Positions 47,301 through 57,769 of a DNA stretch of 64,000 bases are shown here, piece by piece. Source of the DNA: Branchiostoma floridae (Eukaryota > Chordata > Leptocardii > Amphioxiformes > Branchiostomatidae); contig NC_049992.1 of assembly GCF_000003815.2 (NCBI RefSeq), forward strand, positions 14,237,847 through 14,301,846, read 5' to 3'. The notes beneath the pieces were generated by a model. It was not told where the DNA came from and did no database searches. It saw nothing but the letters and a program-made list of their open reading frames with translations. The position numbers and the translations under genes are program-made. The stretch's first letter is position 1. Each line of letters starts with the position of its first letter.

Positions 47301-50300
47301 TGAAGGTCCTAGAAGAAAATAAAGTACGAGTGGTTATACATCTGAAATATGATCAAAGCTCAAAATACCACTTGCATATGCATGTTTGTGCATGCAAAAT
47401 TGGTGTGTTGCGAGTACTCTCAGACCAAATTTGCACCAGTACAGTCCAAGTTGCTTTCATCCACTGTTACCTGACATGAGAAAAAGTTAACACGCACCAT
47501 GAATATTATCTGTCCATGCAAATAAAATTACCCTGAAAAATTTGTTCATGGAGTTTAGACAGCAACTAGTCTGCTACTTTAGGCTGTGCAAGTAATTTTT
47601 TGTTGCAACTAACTTTTGGCCTAATTTGATAAAAGTTGCTTTTCAAGAATGATATTGAAGTAGCTATAGCCTGAGTGTCATCTTGATTTGGTTAACCTGG
47701 GCTTTCATAGTCGCACCAGCAGTAAGTGGGCCCCGGCAAACTAGCTAGAATGACACTCGGGCTGATATTGGAGGTCAAATACAGAGGGATCTTTCCATAG
47801 TAAGCAAAGGCCCACTTGGATCAATCTATTATTTTACTTGTTGTTTACAAACAGAAATATCTTAACGATATAATTATGCTGGCTATCAGCTGAAGACTTG
47901 AACATTAAGCATAAACACTAGAACACTACACCGCTATCTGTTTGTCCTGAAAATGGCTTTTCGGGACAGATACCTAAAGCGCATGTTTTACCCGATAGGC
48001 AATATCGATTGTTCAACTTGAAGGACAAAACGCGATAAAGAATATGATATCCTTCCATCATCTAGTTCTCCTTGTGACTACGCGTGCATTTCTTAGACAT
48101 GGCTATCTACCAACTGAAGAAAACGCTAAGACTTGGCGGTTTCTAATAATGCTTATGAATATGATACCCGTATAGCTTTCATTGATTCAGATGTTGTTAG
48201 ATGGACACATTAGTCACATATGTAGGATTATAAGAGTATTACACAATAATCATATTGGATACGAGACGTAGAGTTATAGCGTAGGAGGTTCATCACTATC
48301 CGATGTCATACATCCTGTAGAACTAGAGTCCATCAATGGCGCGTTTTCTCATCGATCCGTTCCTCAATAAAGAACTTCCAGCTAAACCATGTATATACAG
48401 CGCATCGTCACAGGATTTAGTCCCAAATCAATTCACGATTTAAGGGCTCAGCAATGGCTCCAAATTCACTCATTTCTTTCAATAAAAGCACGGCATATCG
48501 ACCTTGGTGCAATCTCCTGTTTATCATCGCTGGTTCAGCCGCTAACGTTATAATGCGGATAGATTAGGCCGGCACTAGTGTAAGTTGCTTAGAGATTCAG
48601 TAATTCTTTCAACAAACAAAAACTGATGGATTTTTGATGGCTAACCTTTTATTAATTATATTATGTGGGATGGAAACCGCATTTTGTGGCCTGTTTAATA
48701 TATAAAATCGTTCAGTACCACAGTATTAATTAATTAGTTCTGTCGTAGGCTATTGATTTTTATTTCTATGCTAATGCCTTTATGATTTATAATGGTACCG
48801 GTATGGATGACGTCAGTAAACACGTGATACAACCGTGTTAGGACATCTATTTCATAAGTCTGAAAAGAAAGCAATTTGGTTAAATTTATGCGTATACAGG
48901 ATATCTATGTACTAGATTGTATTTGAAATGGATTCTTTGCCTACATGTGTACAGTCATGGTAAATACCATGACACTGTTACATCATATTAACAACAATAT
49001 TAATGGCAACAAAAACCTGATTCCATTGCCTGTAACAAACGACGATGTTGAACCAAACTATAACCTTACTAGGGTAGTTTCAAGGCATGCTAGAGGCCTC
49101 ATCATTAGGCATATGGTCCAGAATACAGAACGACCACACTTTGACATTGATGTTGGCTTGCATTACCTTTTCCAACACTCTATGGGAAATGATTACATTA
49201 GTTGGTTTTCCGATGCAATTTTCCATAGGACCTTTTTAATCAAACATTTTAATTCTTCTTGGATAAGGTATTTACATTATCATTTAGGCATGACCGAAAT
49301 CACCGGGATGAAACCTTGAGGACCGCGTCAAAATCTTGTTATTATTGCCATTAGTGCTGAAGAAACCCTTGCGACAGTTCTCATTTCTGGTGAAATATGT
49401 ACAATTACGGCGACAATTTCTGCAGCTAAGTGACCTATATTGATATGAATTGATAATAAATGATCGTTATGGTACTCTAACTCACATGTAATCTACTTGC
49501 AGAAGTCGTAGTTTCCAAAATAAATGTCCTATCAAAACAGACAATTAATTGTGGTGTTGTCCTATAGATCATTTAGAAGCACCAATGAAAACTATATATA
49601 TGTCAAATTTTATCATGAACTAATTACGATATTTTAAAGTTCATTGTATAGCCCGTTCAGACCAGACTTGCTTGCGAGTTTGCTCCTGAAGTGACGCAAA
49701 GACAGCCCAATTCGTTGAGACAGGGTATTTCGGCAATTATACCAGGAATGGATTTAGGCAAGAACGTATTAGAGCTAAGCTCCCGTAATGACGTTGTTTA
49801 CATCGTTGGCTCCACGTTGTCTATGGGAGTGGTGCCGAATTCGAAGACAGAAGTGATCTCGAAATGTTCAGCCATTAAAGTAGTTTTTGTCAAAGACAAG
49901 CCAGATTTTGCCTTAAGTTTTTGAATTTCACATACCCTGGTATGTTTTTTTTTACAATATAATCAACATTGCTTTTATCGTCATATAGTAGTGTTTCCAA
50001 TTCTTTATCAAATTTATTACAAAATTCGAAGTCAAACATATGAAACATCTTTAGGCAGGTAGATTGGCATCAGCACAGAAGCACAACCGAATCTAATCTC
50101 CATTAAAACCGATTTAGTATTCGAAACAATGTATTATATACAGTTCGGTGTTAATTACATTCACAATGATAATAAGTTGATTTTATATTTTTCTTTGTAT
50201 AGTATACGTTAATTAGTAATCATTAAATACATTTTTTTTATAAAAACCGTTGTTTAATAGGCTAGCAATAGATCGCAAATTGCTGTTACTTTATACACAA

Positions 50301-53300
50301 AAAGACTTTGAGGAAATCTATAGAAAATTGCATAATACTGTATCAACTTGCAGCACAACAGGAAGAGGCTGATAGACTTGGTATTTTTCTCAGGCCGTCG
50401 TCCAGATTCATGTACCAATTTGTTTTTACTTCAATCAATGTCCACTAAATTGCACTTTTTCCTCTTGAAAGTACGCTCACGCTTTCGGATAAACAGCATC
50501 CCGAACTTGATTAAGTTTCTGAAAGGCCAACGTGTATGTTCACTCACGAATCGGTCGTATTGTTTAGCATTGCTATTAGGAGACAGTCAAACTTCGAATG
50601 AGAATCATCTCTTCATGGCATATTCTGAATAAGGATGAGTCTGTGCTATATATCGACCCAAACTTTAATGAGATTCCAGGCATTTGGGATGGTTAGGAGG
50701 GATATGGTTAAAGTGGTGCGTTGATCCGCGGTTCATATTAAAGTTGGTGGATGAAATGATGCTAACAAACCCGCTAATGTGTCAAGAAATCTCATGTGGA
50801 ATTTCAACGTTAGTTTTTTAACACCTTTTCCACATGACGGTGCTCTCGCTGCGACCTCAAAATTTTCAGAACTCACACCCCAGAAGTGCTCTGGTGAAAT
50901 CTCTCCGGCGACCCTTGTGCGCTCCCGGCGCGAGCAAAAAATGAAATGACTGCTACTTTTAAGAGCACGAAAGACGTAGCTCACCAAGATTTTTTTTTAC
51001 GTTTTGTGCGTTTGCTTGCTGCTTTTCAATTCGCCATGTAACTCAATAATGAATATTTTACCATGCCATATCGTACATCATATTAAAACACTTTGTCAAT
51101 ATAATGATAATCTAAATGTACAAGTGAAGAAGATGAAAACAAAACGTTATTATGTCGAATTTCATAAGATTAGTTAAGAAATTATAAAACTGTATTTTCT
51201 TAGTTATTCTAACTTATTGTCAGTTTCATTGTAAATCATAAGTACATACTACATACTGAACAGTCCACCTTACATGCACACAGGCGCAATCACGTATATG
51301 TATATACGCCATAAATCACTCACTCGCACACTAGCTTACTCACTTTCACTCACTCACACTCAGCCCCCTCCCCATAATCTCCAAGCAGATTCCTCCGAGG
51401 CAAGACAGCAACATACGCTGGGGAAGGACTTTAGCTGGCAGAGGAGTAAAATTGGCCACGCGTGAGGAGGAATCTGCTTGGAGATTACCTCCCCACACAC
51501 ACAACCATTCTCTCACTCACTCGCACACCCATCCATCCATTCTCACACTCACTCACTCACTCTATCTCTACTTTCACCACTTCACACAGGATCAGATAGT
51601 AAAGTTGCATTTAGTAAATTTATCACTCGTATGCACTTTTGAATTTACATTCACTCGGATATATGACTATAGTTTCGCTTCACCAAACGTACTGACACAT
51701 TCACCTCGTCCGGTATTTCAGTAGTTGTTTTCCGCATCCCACTCATTCATTACCCATGTTAACCGATTTGTTAACGTTCTCATTCCTTGACTTCCACACA
51801 TTTCAACAACCCGTGCCGGATACACCCGTCTATTACTCCTCCCAACCATCCATCCTGTCGACCCTTCCTCATCCACCCCATCTTTAATTATAAGGCACGT
51901 GAAGGTGAAGCCATGGCTGGAATATAAACTAGCGGTTGTAAGTGAGCAAAGCTGTGCCTTGCTAATAACACAGCATGGACAAACGATCTTGAACGATGTA
52001 AGAAAAATGGCCTCGGTAAACAGTCCGAAACCAAATGCCAGTTAAGGTTGACTGTGACTACATTGTTTTGTATCAAAGGCTGTAGCTGTCGGGGGTATGT
52101 GGACTTCGGTACGTTGGCGCCGTCACTGCGTTCTAAATTGCATCTGTGTGACTCTTGAAAATGTCATACAAAACGTACAAGTATGAATGAATGACAATGA
52201 AACACACGAAGCGTGAAATAATTTGTTTTGTTATAGATGAAAGTCGTTGAGCGCTCTGTCAAATCGCTCTGTCACTGCGACGCCGCCAAAGTGCCGCAGC
52301 TTGAGTGAGACACCCCCTATTGAATCGCTGCCAAAGGTTTTTATTTCAAAGTGCATTAGACTAAGTTCTTTAGAAGGTTGTCCTGTTTAGAATGGAAAGG
52401 TGAAAAGACATTCTGTTGATAAATGGAAAGACAGTGGTAATCACGACAATGGGGTCCTGCCATACATGGGGGTACTCTTCACAGCTATTACTTCCCATGT
52501 TAGAGTTGGAGAAGAGCAGTTGGAAATGTGATACTTTGTACGGGAACATGTTGTAATGCCGGGGGACGTTTTTTGAAAATCATTACAGGCAATCATTATC
52601 ATATTGAGTAGTGCTGGTCAAAGGCCGACCGTGTGGGTCTGGCGAGGTTTGCAAATCAGCAAGAACCTTCGATGTGGCACTGAAGGGGTCAGGCTTGCTT
52701 CCACCTTAATTTGCCTGCCACAATATCGCCGGAGGAAATGATCTTCAGGGGCGAGAGGGCCAAAGCACTGCCAATTAAGAATGGCAGAATTAGTGGTCTC
52801 CTGGATAATAGGGCGATGAGAGAGGGCAATGGGAGTGTCCTTGCTTCGATAACTGGCTCACGGATATTGATTTACCACGACATGCATGTATACGAGCGTT
52901 TGATGAAAACATTTCTTTTGTCAAATGACTTCTTCGGCGACTGCCATGTGTTCGAATTCTTTGAGAAGGTGTTCCTCGAGAAATGTGCGACTGGAAAGTC
53001 ATTCTCAAATAGTGGCGGTAGGAATTGTTAGCGAGACCTTTTAATACCAGGTTCAACACAGGACGTGTACAGATGGATGATTCACATATTGCAACAGCAA
53101 CTTTAATTATCTTGTTTGCTGTTACCTAATTATTTCTTCCACAGAGATAACTGAGCTAGACATGGCCATATTACATAAGTTTCAAAGAAATTATGTGTTT
53201 CATTGAAGGTCAATTATAACATAAGAAATCCACCTTGTTGATATCCATTGCACGTTTATCTGGCAGGAAATGAAATCTGTCGTTCAAAGTTTTTCTCATA

Positions 53301-55434
53301 ACAAGATGACAGCACCCTACCGCTAACGTGTGTACGGAGAAATTTCATTACATTGATATTTCCGCATTGACGTTCTTGAGGGGGGAAAGGCAAACAAGGA
53401 TAAATAAACTCAACAAAGTTATCTTTGCTTTTGCAGTTCTTACACGGGGGAGGTATAATGATGTATGTCTTCTCCAACATTAGTATGGCGTAACGTTATA
53501 ACGTATTCTTTTACAAAACTATTTGTATGTTGATCGCACTCGGAGTCAATATGTTGATTAGATTCCAAGGCTATGGGCGCTTTCCGATTACTTAAAGAAT
53601 TGGAAAGAGTACGCGCGGCAGACCTGTTCGAATCTGCTACAGGAGTAGCCTGGTATCCAGCCNNNNNNNNNNNNNNNNNNNNNNNNNNNNNNNNNNNNNN
53701 NNNNNNNNNNNNNNNNNNNNNNNNNNNNNNNNNNNNNNNNNNNNNNNNNNNNNNNNNNNNNNGCTGGATACCAGGCTACTACAGAAAATGTTGACGTCCA
53801 ACTCTGGGTAAAAGTTACCCCGCTATTTCTCACGATAGTCCATCGCCTGTTATTCATCGATCATGGACGCAACAGGTGGCGGGTTGATTCCAGAGATCAC
53901 GCCGTCCCCATGACACCTCAGCACCTTTCCAAACGCCGAGACCTCCCAGGAATTGCCGGCAGATTTCGGGGAGACCCAGAATCGGCTTACGGGTCACGGC
54001 TCCTCATTCCCGGAAGACGAGGTGACAATTACTGGCAATACTCACCATGAAGGTCTGCCAATGTGCGGACCAATCACCGTCATTGTGAATAGCCAGAGGA
54101 GCAAACTGATGTGACAGATGCACCAGATGGGCTCAATGTGATGCGGTCTCTCGTTGTTAACCGCACATTGCCTTGAAAAGGTTGCAAAGTGTCCCAACGA
54201 GGATATTTCTCAAGGTTTGCCAACTTTTCTCTGAGCACAACATATCAGGCAATCTTTGTGAATAAATCTGAAACAAATATTTTACTTTATCCAAGTACTT
54301 TATATGATGATATATTATCTGTATGATGTAGCTTTTCAATCGAAGAGGCCACCAATATCCGTACTATCCATCAGAAGTGAATAGACGTAGTTCAACGTCC
54401 TAACAATCACGAGTAAATAAGTATAACAGCAATTAGCTCCTACCCTGGACTTCGTGTGGTGTTGGTCTTTTCTTGAATTTGACAAGAGTAACTTTAGGTA
54501 ATCCATGTATTGCTATATTTCTTTCTTTCGTGCTCTTCGAGTATCGACCTATTCTCTTCTACCCTCTGTATCTCCTCATGTACGTGGCAGCATGGTTGCA
54601 CCTCACCTAAAGTCTTCAGTGATACATTCGCGTATAGAGACGTGGTAAACATATTGTATCTGTTTGTTTCTTGTAGGTGCAGTTTTGCTTTTCCATGTGA
54701 TAAATCATTGCGGCTTGATTGTCTTATATTGTACAGACATTTTAATATAAACTGATGGATTTTGATTTAAAGGGTCTTAGTAAAAGGTATAGCCTGTTAC
54801 AATATCCTCTGTAAGCAGTACATTAATAGTGTTGCTTGGAATTAAGCAACCGTCGAGTCTTTACGCCGAAGGCGCAACAGGAAAGCCATTAGAGCGCCTG
54901 AAGGAAGCCAGCTGTCGTTACTTCATAGTTAATGTGCTTTCAGTGTCACCTCATGATGGAGAGGCTGGTGTGCCGCGCACTTCAACATTTGCACAAGGTC
55001 ATTCGTTTTCCATTTGAATTATGGGTATGGTTGCATCTTCGTGATTAGTTATATGGCTTTCTGAATATCAATTTCTCACGTTGTAAGGGGCTTTATGTAG
55101 GTTTTGTTCAGCTTGTTTCAGGTGACTTCCTTAAGTTTGGAAAGCGACTCTACTTGTAAACTATGTAAAATGCAATTGTGTCGTATTCCAATATTTCACT
55201 CATGGAAAAGACAAACGTCAAATTTGTAAAATTAACAGGAACTACAGAACCATCAAAAAGTTTTATATGATTGCTTATCAATACTTTAAACTGATCTAAA
55301 ACTATCAAAAGTATAATGACTTACCTTTGAAGTCAGGCCTTATCCTTTTGTCATAATTGCAAAGCAAGTCGTCCAAAAAAGTACTGGGAGACCGTGTGCC
55401 TGCTTTTTCCTTTTGAAGCCCAGCTTCTGTGTTC
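35075..55434 (-). CDS. Glycine-receptor-like Cys-loop chloride channel subunit
   Basis: Supported exons, 5' to 3': 55434-55325, 47308-47241, 40228-39993, 39510-39428, one of 38604-38449 or 38393-38256, 36710-36334 and 35329-35075. Phases all match. The product has the receptor N-terminus ([18 protein letters not shown]), loop [18 protein letters not shown]-like [18 protein letters not shown], a canonical 13-residue Cys-loop, TM1-TM3 and TM4. TM2 carries the PAR motif with A2', T6' and L9', which predicts anion selectivity and picrotoxin sensitivity. Loop C (YSTGSYSRM) lacks the second cysteine pair of vertebrate glycine receptors, as in GABA-A subunits, so the ligand is uncertain. About 420 residues are covered without the signal peptide. 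It forms pentamers in the plasma membrane. Confidence 0.92.
36334..36710 (-). CDS. Receptor exon: loop C end, TM1, TM2, TM3
   Basis: Starts GC (phase 1 from the preceding exon, giving Gly), then [20 protein letters not shown]1 is about [22 protein letters not shown]2 about [20 protein letters not shown], and TM3 about [20 protein letters not shown]. It ends in a basic, Gln/Glu/Lys-rich start of the M3-M4 loop ([15 protein letters not shown]). The donor is GTAATAAG. Confidence 0.95.
38256..38393 (-). CDS. Receptor alternative exon b (short form, 45 full codons)
   Basis: Encodes [20 protein letters not shown] followed by ADDLVLPQF and ends MEYST. It begins with two bases (AC) and ends with one base (G), exactly as its neighbour at 38449-38604. 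It aligns with the loop B to loop C segment of glycine receptors. About 29 of its 45 residues equal exon a; the region between W and PV is six residues shorter. Acceptor TTTGTGTTGCAG; donor GTACTG, weaker than that of exon a. Confidence 0.88.
38449..38604 (-). CDS. Receptor alternative exon a (long form, 51 full codons)
   Basis: Encodes [20 protein letters not shown], then [15 protein letters not shown] and ends TMDYST. Its phase (2 bases in, 1 base out) is the same as exon b. Either exon completes the codon T+AT or T+AC to Tyr after LES, giving the loop B sequence ESYGMTTDD, and either joins G+GC to Gly before SYSRM. Donor GTATGTAG, acceptor CTTTTTACTTCCAG. Only 55 nt separate it from exon b. 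Confidence 0.9.
39428..39510 (-). CDS. Receptor exon with the Cys-loop
   Basis: An 83-nt exon, one base plus 27 codons plus one base. It reads [20 protein letters not shown], then CPMKLES. The two cysteines are separated by 13 residues with the conserved FPMD, the defining Cys-loop of pentameric ligand-gated channels. The borders GTAAGTA and CCCTCCAG are strong. Confidence 0.95.
39576..39802. mobile_element. MITE inside a receptor intron
   Basis: TAGCCTC at the left and GAGGCTA at the right begin inverted arms of roughly 90 bp. Paired segments include TGGTTGGCGATTTTCAAC at the left and GTTGAAAATCGCGAACCA at the right. It fills nearly half of the 482-nt intron between the Cys-loop exon and the upstream exon. 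The target duplication is not clear. Confidence 0.7.
39993..40228 (-). CDS. Receptor exon: loop D, loop A and loop E region
   Basis: 78 codons plus two bases. It reads [20 protein letters not shown] at the start, [16 protein letters not shown] in the middle, and [20 protein letters not shown], ending GEILYSI plus AG of an Arg codon. The F and R of NIFLRQ and the SIR of YSIR are agonist-site positions conserved in glycine receptors. Acceptor CCCTTTTGTAG; donor GTACAAAC. Confidence 0.95.
41821..42062. mobile_element. MITE, CCCCTTTCCACTAG type
   Basis: The left arm GGCCCCCTTTCCACTAGACG leads on to CACTGCGACCTAAA. The right arm is its imperfect inverted copy, TTTAGGTCGCAG leading to CTAGTGGAAAGGGG. 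The interior shares ACTCGTTGAGCAATCT and the ACACACAAA-type core with the elements at 8850, 55502 and 60541. No frame. Confidence 0.83.
44856..45039. mobile_element. MITE copy 1 of a head-to-tail pair, one arm shortened
   Basis: Begins AGGCTTAGGTCACATT and ends AATGTGACCTAAGCCT. The right arm carries a GC-rich stretch (CCCGGCCGGGCCCCGG) that is missing from the left arm, an internal deletion of about 21 bp when compared with copy 2. The interior contains TTTTGTGTATTTTGATGTCTT, close to the core of the other MITEs. Confidence 0.8.
45041..45241. mobile_element. MITE copy 2 of a head-to-tail pair
   Basis: Starts AGGCTTAAGTCATATT and keeps CCGGGGCCCGGCCGGG in the left arm; ends GGGACCTATGCCT. 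The interior matches copy 1 over GAAACGAAAAATTGAAATG and following. The two elements abut through a shared TTA. Confidence 0.8.
46795..46848. repeat. Short hairpin around GATATGTCTCC / GGAGACATATC
   Basis: GATATGTCTCCTATGTA and TACACAGGAGACATATC are inverted copies about 20 bp apart. It lies at the edge of a GC-rich patch. It may be a MITE remnant or a structured site. Confidence 0.5.
47241..47308 (-). CDS. Receptor exon: N-terminal beta strand
   Basis: Two bases plus 22 codons encode [20 protein letters not shown] and TM, with Gly completed across the junction. This matches the glycine-receptor segment that precedes loop D. NVS is a potential N-glycosylation site. Acceptor TTTTCTTCTAG; donor GTAAGTCTG. 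Confidence 0.93.
47667..47764. repeat. Short inverted-repeat element
   Basis: AGCCTGAGTGTCAT at the left and ATGACACTCGGGCT at the right form 14-bp arms around about 70 bp of unique sequence. It has MITE-like size and structure, but I see no clear target duplication. Confidence 0.5.
51375..51487. mobile_element. MITE (TAATCTCCAAGCAGAT family) with perfect 8-bp duplication
   Basis: A 113-bp element. TAATCTCCAAGCAGATTCCT at the left and AGGAATCTGCTTGGAGATTA at the right are perfect inverted copies. CCTCCCCA is repeated exactly at 51367-51374 and 51488-51495. The 8-bp duplication points to a hAT-type transposase acting in trans. It sits inside CACT-rich simple sequence. Confidence 0.92.
52091..52318. 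mobile_element. MITE, GGGGGTGTCTCACTCAAG type (one arm diverged)
   Basis: The right end read inverted starts GGGGGTGTCTCACTCAAGCT; the left end GGGGGTATGTGGACTTCGGT is a diverged copy, and both lead to GGCGCCGTC / GGCGGCGTC before CACTGCG. The interior carries GTCGTTGAGCGCTCTGTC and CATACAAAACGTACAAGTAT, diverged versions of the shared MITE core. Confidence 0.7.
53646..53778. mobile_element. Hairpin MITE (TAGCCTGG family) interrupted by the assembly gap
   Basis: TAGCCTGGTATCCAGCC lies directly left of the gap and GCTGGATACCAGGCTA directly right of it. These are the two ends of the element seen at 17162-17250. Flanks CTACAGGAG (53637-53645) and CTACAGAAA (53779-53787) match at 7 of 9 bases. 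The N run is the unsequenced hairpin centre. Confidence 0.85.
53663..53762. other. Assembly gap of exactly 100 N
   Basis: One hundred Ns, a placeholder length. Any frame across it is meaningless. Confidence 0.99.
55325..55434 (-). CDS. Receptor N-terminal exon
   Basis: One base, 36 codons and one base encode [20 protein letters not shown], then [16 protein letters not shown] plus G. The PSxFLDxLL...YDxRIRPxFKG pattern is the N-terminal helix and first strand of glycine-receptor subunits. Acceptor CTTTATCGCACAG; donor GTAAGTC. The exon needs an upstream exon ending in phase 2, which carries the signal peptide and is not securely found. Confidence 0.92.
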
Positions 55435-55501
55435 CTGTGCGATAAAGGAAAAAAAAACGCACGCAGTATCAAATGTGATATCCATGTAGTTGTTTGCTTA
55501 C

Positions 55502-55746
55502 AGGTGGTATCTCACTGCACTTGGGGCACCGGTGCGGCAGTACGGGGTCCGTTCTCTGTGGTACTGTTGTGTTATTTTCGCCGATTTTTTTTATAATTTA
55601 GATTTTGCGTAAAACGTAAAAGTATGGCTCAGGAGACAACGAAATACACAAAACGTAAGAACGTTCTTTATCTCTAAAATTCGTTGAGTAATCTTTCGAA
55701 TCCTGCAGTGCCACACCGGTGCCCCAGGTTCAGTGAAATACCACCT
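55502..55746. mobile_element. MITE, GGTGGTATCTCACTGCAC type
   Basis: The left arm AGGTGGTATCTCACTGCACT is nearly identical to that of the 32900 element; the right arm ends CAGTGAAATACCACCT. TTA lies close to each end. The interior GCGTAAAACGTAAAAGTATG and TTCTTTATCTCTAAAATTCG matches the shared core. It lies about 70 nt upstream of the receptor N-terminal exon. Confidence 0.87.
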
Positions 55747-57523
55747 TTATGAGCTTCCCTAGGGACTGGATATGAAGACATGCGTATTTTACTTATATTA
55801 TTTCCAGCGTTGTCCCATGAGAGTAAACTGTATGTTTCGACCCAATAATGATTTTCGGAACAAGTATGGTTAATTTCCTTTGAGTCACCAGTGACTTGTG
55901 CATATTGTTATCAGAATGCAGTAAACTCAACATGAAAAGTTTAGAAAACTGAATTCGGTTAATTGTATATCCGTGAATACTTTTTATTGTATTCTTTTTG
56001 TTATTATTGTGCATTTATGAACTGAGTATCAGGTTTGCGAAAAAAAAGGACCGGACTTTCCTTTGATAGTTAGCATTATATGTTGCATCATTGGAAATAC
56101 TTGTAGAGCTTCCTATGAAATGATACTTCATTTGGTATCTTATCAACATATACGGCAATGATATACAATTAATAAAGTAACAACAAAGAAATGATTGATA
56201 AAATCCAGTCCCTTTGTGTATCTTAACTTTTAGTGTGCATTTTGGCATGTTGGATAACTTCATCAATACAAGATTATAACATCATTTATCGGGTGAACAC
56301 TTCTAACGGCTACACTTTTAATTAAGTACACTACTGTATATGATAACGGATCCGGATATGACATACACCGGAAGTACGTATGGAAGAGTTAAGGAGTGAA
56401 CTGAAATATGCCTCCCATGTAACGTGCTTGCATCAGCAATGGCTACTGCCTGTCCGATGTGCATACACATGTACGTTGCCTGGGGGGAGCCATCTTTCAT
56501 GCTTATGTTTATCTCTGTGAAGACGCGGGTAAAATATCAACTAGCAGATTCTTGTGATATTTTGGCATGTTCTTTTATGTCCAGAAAACACAAGGTTTCA
56601 GCTTGATTTTGGGGGGCCGACGCCCCCCCCCCAAGATATTTTTTGGGCTATGTCATCAACGTTTATTTAGCAAACAAATACTAATAATGTATACTGCACT
56701 CATTTTGATAGTCTAAGATTAAATATGCTGAAGCCACATGGTGCAATCGCTTTTAATCTTTCTTGTCGTCTTTATTCTACAGTTGTGTTAGAATGGGCAG
56801 TCTTTTGCGTCAGTCCGCATGAGTTGACATTGATACCACAAATGGTGGGTTTTGATCAACTAACTAACCAATCAACCAACCAACCAACCAAACGACCAAC
56901 CTCCATTCATTGCTATTTCGGACAGTTCGGCGCCATCTTGTGTGTCAATGTCATACCCAAACATGGGAGTTGTTTGTATTCCAACGCCAACGTACTGAAC
57001 GCGCCATGCACCACGTACCCCATCCATAACGTCAGCCTGTCATCGGTCAACAGTATTACAGCATGACGTATGTGTTGAAAATAGAAAGGAGAATGTTGAA
57101 TGGATGCACATTCTTCACCATTCTGGCAGCCAAAATGGAGGTGGGCGTCGAATCACTTACGGCGTAGAGATTCAGAGTCATTGCAAGCATCATTTTGTGG
57201 GGCCTTTATCACCTTGATGGACGGCGCGTACTTTTCGGGTGACGGCTGTTTCCTACAATCACCAGTTCCACTCTATCGATCATTTTCTACTGCTTTGCAA
57301 GCATAAATTGCCTCTCTAAATCACATCCAGGGACACAAGTATTGAAATCTAAATGTCGGCATGAACATGCGAAATGCGGACATAGTTTCGTGAATCTGTC
57401 TTGTATCATCAATGTCCGCACGTCCTTCGTGCTGAAAGCGATCGCTCTTTTATTACCCTATCCGAGGGTGATGTGTTTTACTGCTGGATCGGTATAAAAG
57501 TCATAACTCAGTCGTGATAGATC

Positions 57524-57769
57524 CTACTTTCGGTTAAGCCTGGGAGATATACGAGATGGAATGTTTTGGAGCAGCGTAGAGACAATGGAGCTGCGTAACT
57601 CAGAGGCAGACCGACGACAGGTGGAGGAAGGACTGAGAAACATCACCCACTGAGACCAGAGGAGCTGCCCGATGGATACTTTATCTCCACTGTTCTTGAA
57701 AATGGCGGCTATCTGTTTCCACTCCGAAGGGGTAATCTGTAGTTCCCTATGGGAGATTGCCGACCACAT
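57524..57769 (-). CDS. Hypothetical protein fragment, 81 residues
   Basis: The minus-strand frame starts at ATG 57769 and ends at TAG 57526-57524; the frame is open upstream to about 57805 (LTNADIQT precedes the Met). It reads MWSAISHRELQITPSEWKQI, then AAIFKNSGDKVSIGQLLWSQ, and has a basic Ser/Arg-rich end. Composition is more GC-rich and codon-like than the flanks. FKNSGDKVSIGQLL weakly recalls a degenerate EF-hand loop, but this is inference only. It could be a terminal exon, a retained gene fragment or chance. It lies in the presumed first intron of the receptor on the same strand. Confidence 0.3.
   Translation of the reverse strand: MWSAISHRELQITPSEWKQIAAIFKNSGDKVSIGQLLWSQWVMFLSPSSTCRRSASELRSSIVSTLLQNIPSRISPRLNRK

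Larger units (their letters stand above)
47309..55324 (-). other. Large receptor intron (about 8.0 kb)
   Basis: Phase-1 intron. It contains MITEs at 51375-51487, 52091-52318 and 53646-53778, a possible truncated MITE end at about 50819, CACT-rich simple sequence at 51300-51560, a short inverted repeat at 47667-47764, and a 100-N gap. Frames such as 48945-49319 lack domain or splice support. Confidence 0.75.

Noticed and set aside
48945-49319. 124-codon plus-strand frame
   Set aside because: AT-rich chance frame with odd His/Asn-rich composition and no homologous pattern.
50819-51010. Complete MITE starting CCTTTTCCACATGACGG
   Set aside because: Only a left arm resembling the CCCCTTTCCACTAG type is visible. 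No matching right arm was found, so it is at most a truncated fragment.
54051-54165. Minus-strand segment with signal-peptide-like residues ([14 protein letters not shown]) and a strong ATG|GTGAGT donor
   Set aside because: It lies downstream of the receptor N-terminal exon in transcription order and on the same contig. Its phase 2 does not fit the next exon at 47308, and there is no in-frame ATG before the hydrophobic stretch.
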